From assembly GCA_027064665.1 (NCBI GenBank), contig JAMOPH010000387.1, positions 1 to 6,275 on the forward strand: a DNA stretch of 6,275 nucleotides. The letters are read 5' to 3'. Within the stretch, counting starts at the first letter, position 1. Each line of letters opens with the position of its first letter. Below are positions 5,909 to 6,275 of the stretch, piece by piece. The stretch is from a bacterium. Its GTDB lineage: Bacteria; UBP14; UBA6098; B30-G16. Both the position numbers and the translations under genes were made by a program. The notes under the pieces were generated by a model. It did not search any database. It was given only the letters and a program-made list of their open reading frames with translations, and was not told where the DNA came from.

Positions 5909-6275
5909 ATGGAAGACGGAAAGGGAAAATGGAGCGAGTCAGTGGAGCAGGAACTTGTTGCGCGGGCGAAAAACGGAGACAAAGGCGCTTTTGACCGGAT
6001 TGTCTATCAGTATCAGGATGTGATTTTCAGACTCGCATACAGGATGCTTGACAACAGGGACGATGCGTTGGATGTGGTTCAGGAGACCTTTTACAGGTTC
6101 TGGTGGTCTTTGAAAAGTTTTCGGGGAGATTCCAGTGTGAGGCTGTATTTGGAGACAATCGCCACGCGGCTGTGTATCTCGCGCTATCGGAAGCGGCGTT
6201 TGCTGGCAAGCATTGAGGACTTTTTCGGTCTGGGGACGCGCCCCGTCTGGGATGAGCAAATTGATTCCGACCGGA
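5909..6275 (+). CDS. ECF-type RNA polymerase sigma factor (partial, region 2 present, region 4 off window)
   Basis: From ATG 5909 the frame is open for 122 codons to the right edge, so only the N-terminal part is present. Sigma70 region 2 is clear: LVARAKNGDKGAFDRIVYQY (16-35), then DDALDVVQETFYRFWWSL (51-68, core-polymerase-binding and -10-melting helices), SFRGDSSVRLYLETIATRLC (70-89) and the basic SRYRKRRLL (91-99) closing region 2. A short acidic linker follows (IEDFFGLGTRPVWDEQIDSD); region 4 would lie beyond the window. There is no region 1.1 or 1.2, as expected for an ECF (sigma-E-like) factor. The ribosome-binding site for ATG 5909 is poor (GGGG 12 bases upstream). An in-frame GTG at 5942 with GGAG seven bases upstream is an alternative and would remove 11 residues. 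Any anti-sigma factor would be to the right. It may control envelope or surface genes nearby, but nothing here shows that directly. Confidence 0.93.
   Translation, partial: MEDGKGKWSESVEQELVARAKNGDKGAFDRIVYQYQDVIFRLAYRMLDNRDDALDVVQETFYRFWWSLKSFRGDSSVRLYLETIATRLCISRYRKRRLLASIEDFFGLGTRPVWDEQIDSDR

Noticed and set aside
5779..5982. Minus-strand ORF of 67 codons upstream of the YbjQ-like gene, considered as its lost N-terminus
   Set aside because: Its translation does not resemble the missing YbjQ segment and it overlaps the start of the sigma-factor gene.
5939..6259. Minus-strand ORF of 106 codons at the right end
   Set aside because: It is antisense to the sigma-factor gene, whose region 2 is unambiguous.

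Overview
The window looks like chromosomal DNA of an uncultured or little-studied Gram-negative-type bacterium. Three of the seven likely genes encode Sec-exported proteins. Two of these carry an N-terminal module (Y-Q-G-K-[IL]-T-D ... G-L-F-D-V ... V-D-G-E-V-[VL]-S-P-R ... V-P-Y-A-[FI]-R-A) that I associate with surface proteins of FCB-group and candidate-phylum bacteria such as WOR-3/Stahlbacteria, TA06 or Zixibacteria. That placement is from memory and weak. Genes are moderately GC-rich and the spacers between divergent genes are AT-rich. I see no tRNA, rRNA, CRISPR array, transposase or phage structural gene.

Left part (1-1820, minus strand): a two-gene unit. A DUF58/von Willebrand A-type protein is followed, with a 4-base ATGA overlap, by a secreted TolB/PD40-like beta-propeller that runs off the left edge. 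The DUF58 gene has a good -35/-10 pair so close to its ATG that the mRNA would be leaderless, and it has no Shine-Dalgarno. The MoxR ATPase that normally accompanies DUF58 is not next to it.

Middle (1930-5394, plus strand): two large exported proteins in tandem (606 aa and 495 aa). They share a homologous ~100-residue N-terminal module. Their bodies differ: one is built of GVxG-type repeats and ends in a beta-rich C-terminal domain, the other is a Gly/Ser/Thr/Asn-rich fibre that reads like phage tail-fibre sequence. Between them lies a possible 27-codon small gene and a promoter for the second large gene. A branched hairpin terminator (5407-5472) closes the block.

Right part (5489-6275): a short YbjQ/UPF0145-family protein on the minus strand faces the terminator. 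Divergent from it is an ECF-type sigma factor, cut by the right edge after region 2. The reading frame has no break up to the edge.

Most solid calls: DUF58, the sigma factor, the YbjQ-like protein, the two paralogous exported proteins and the terminator. The propeller fold, the small ORF and all promoters are inferences from sequence pattern alone.
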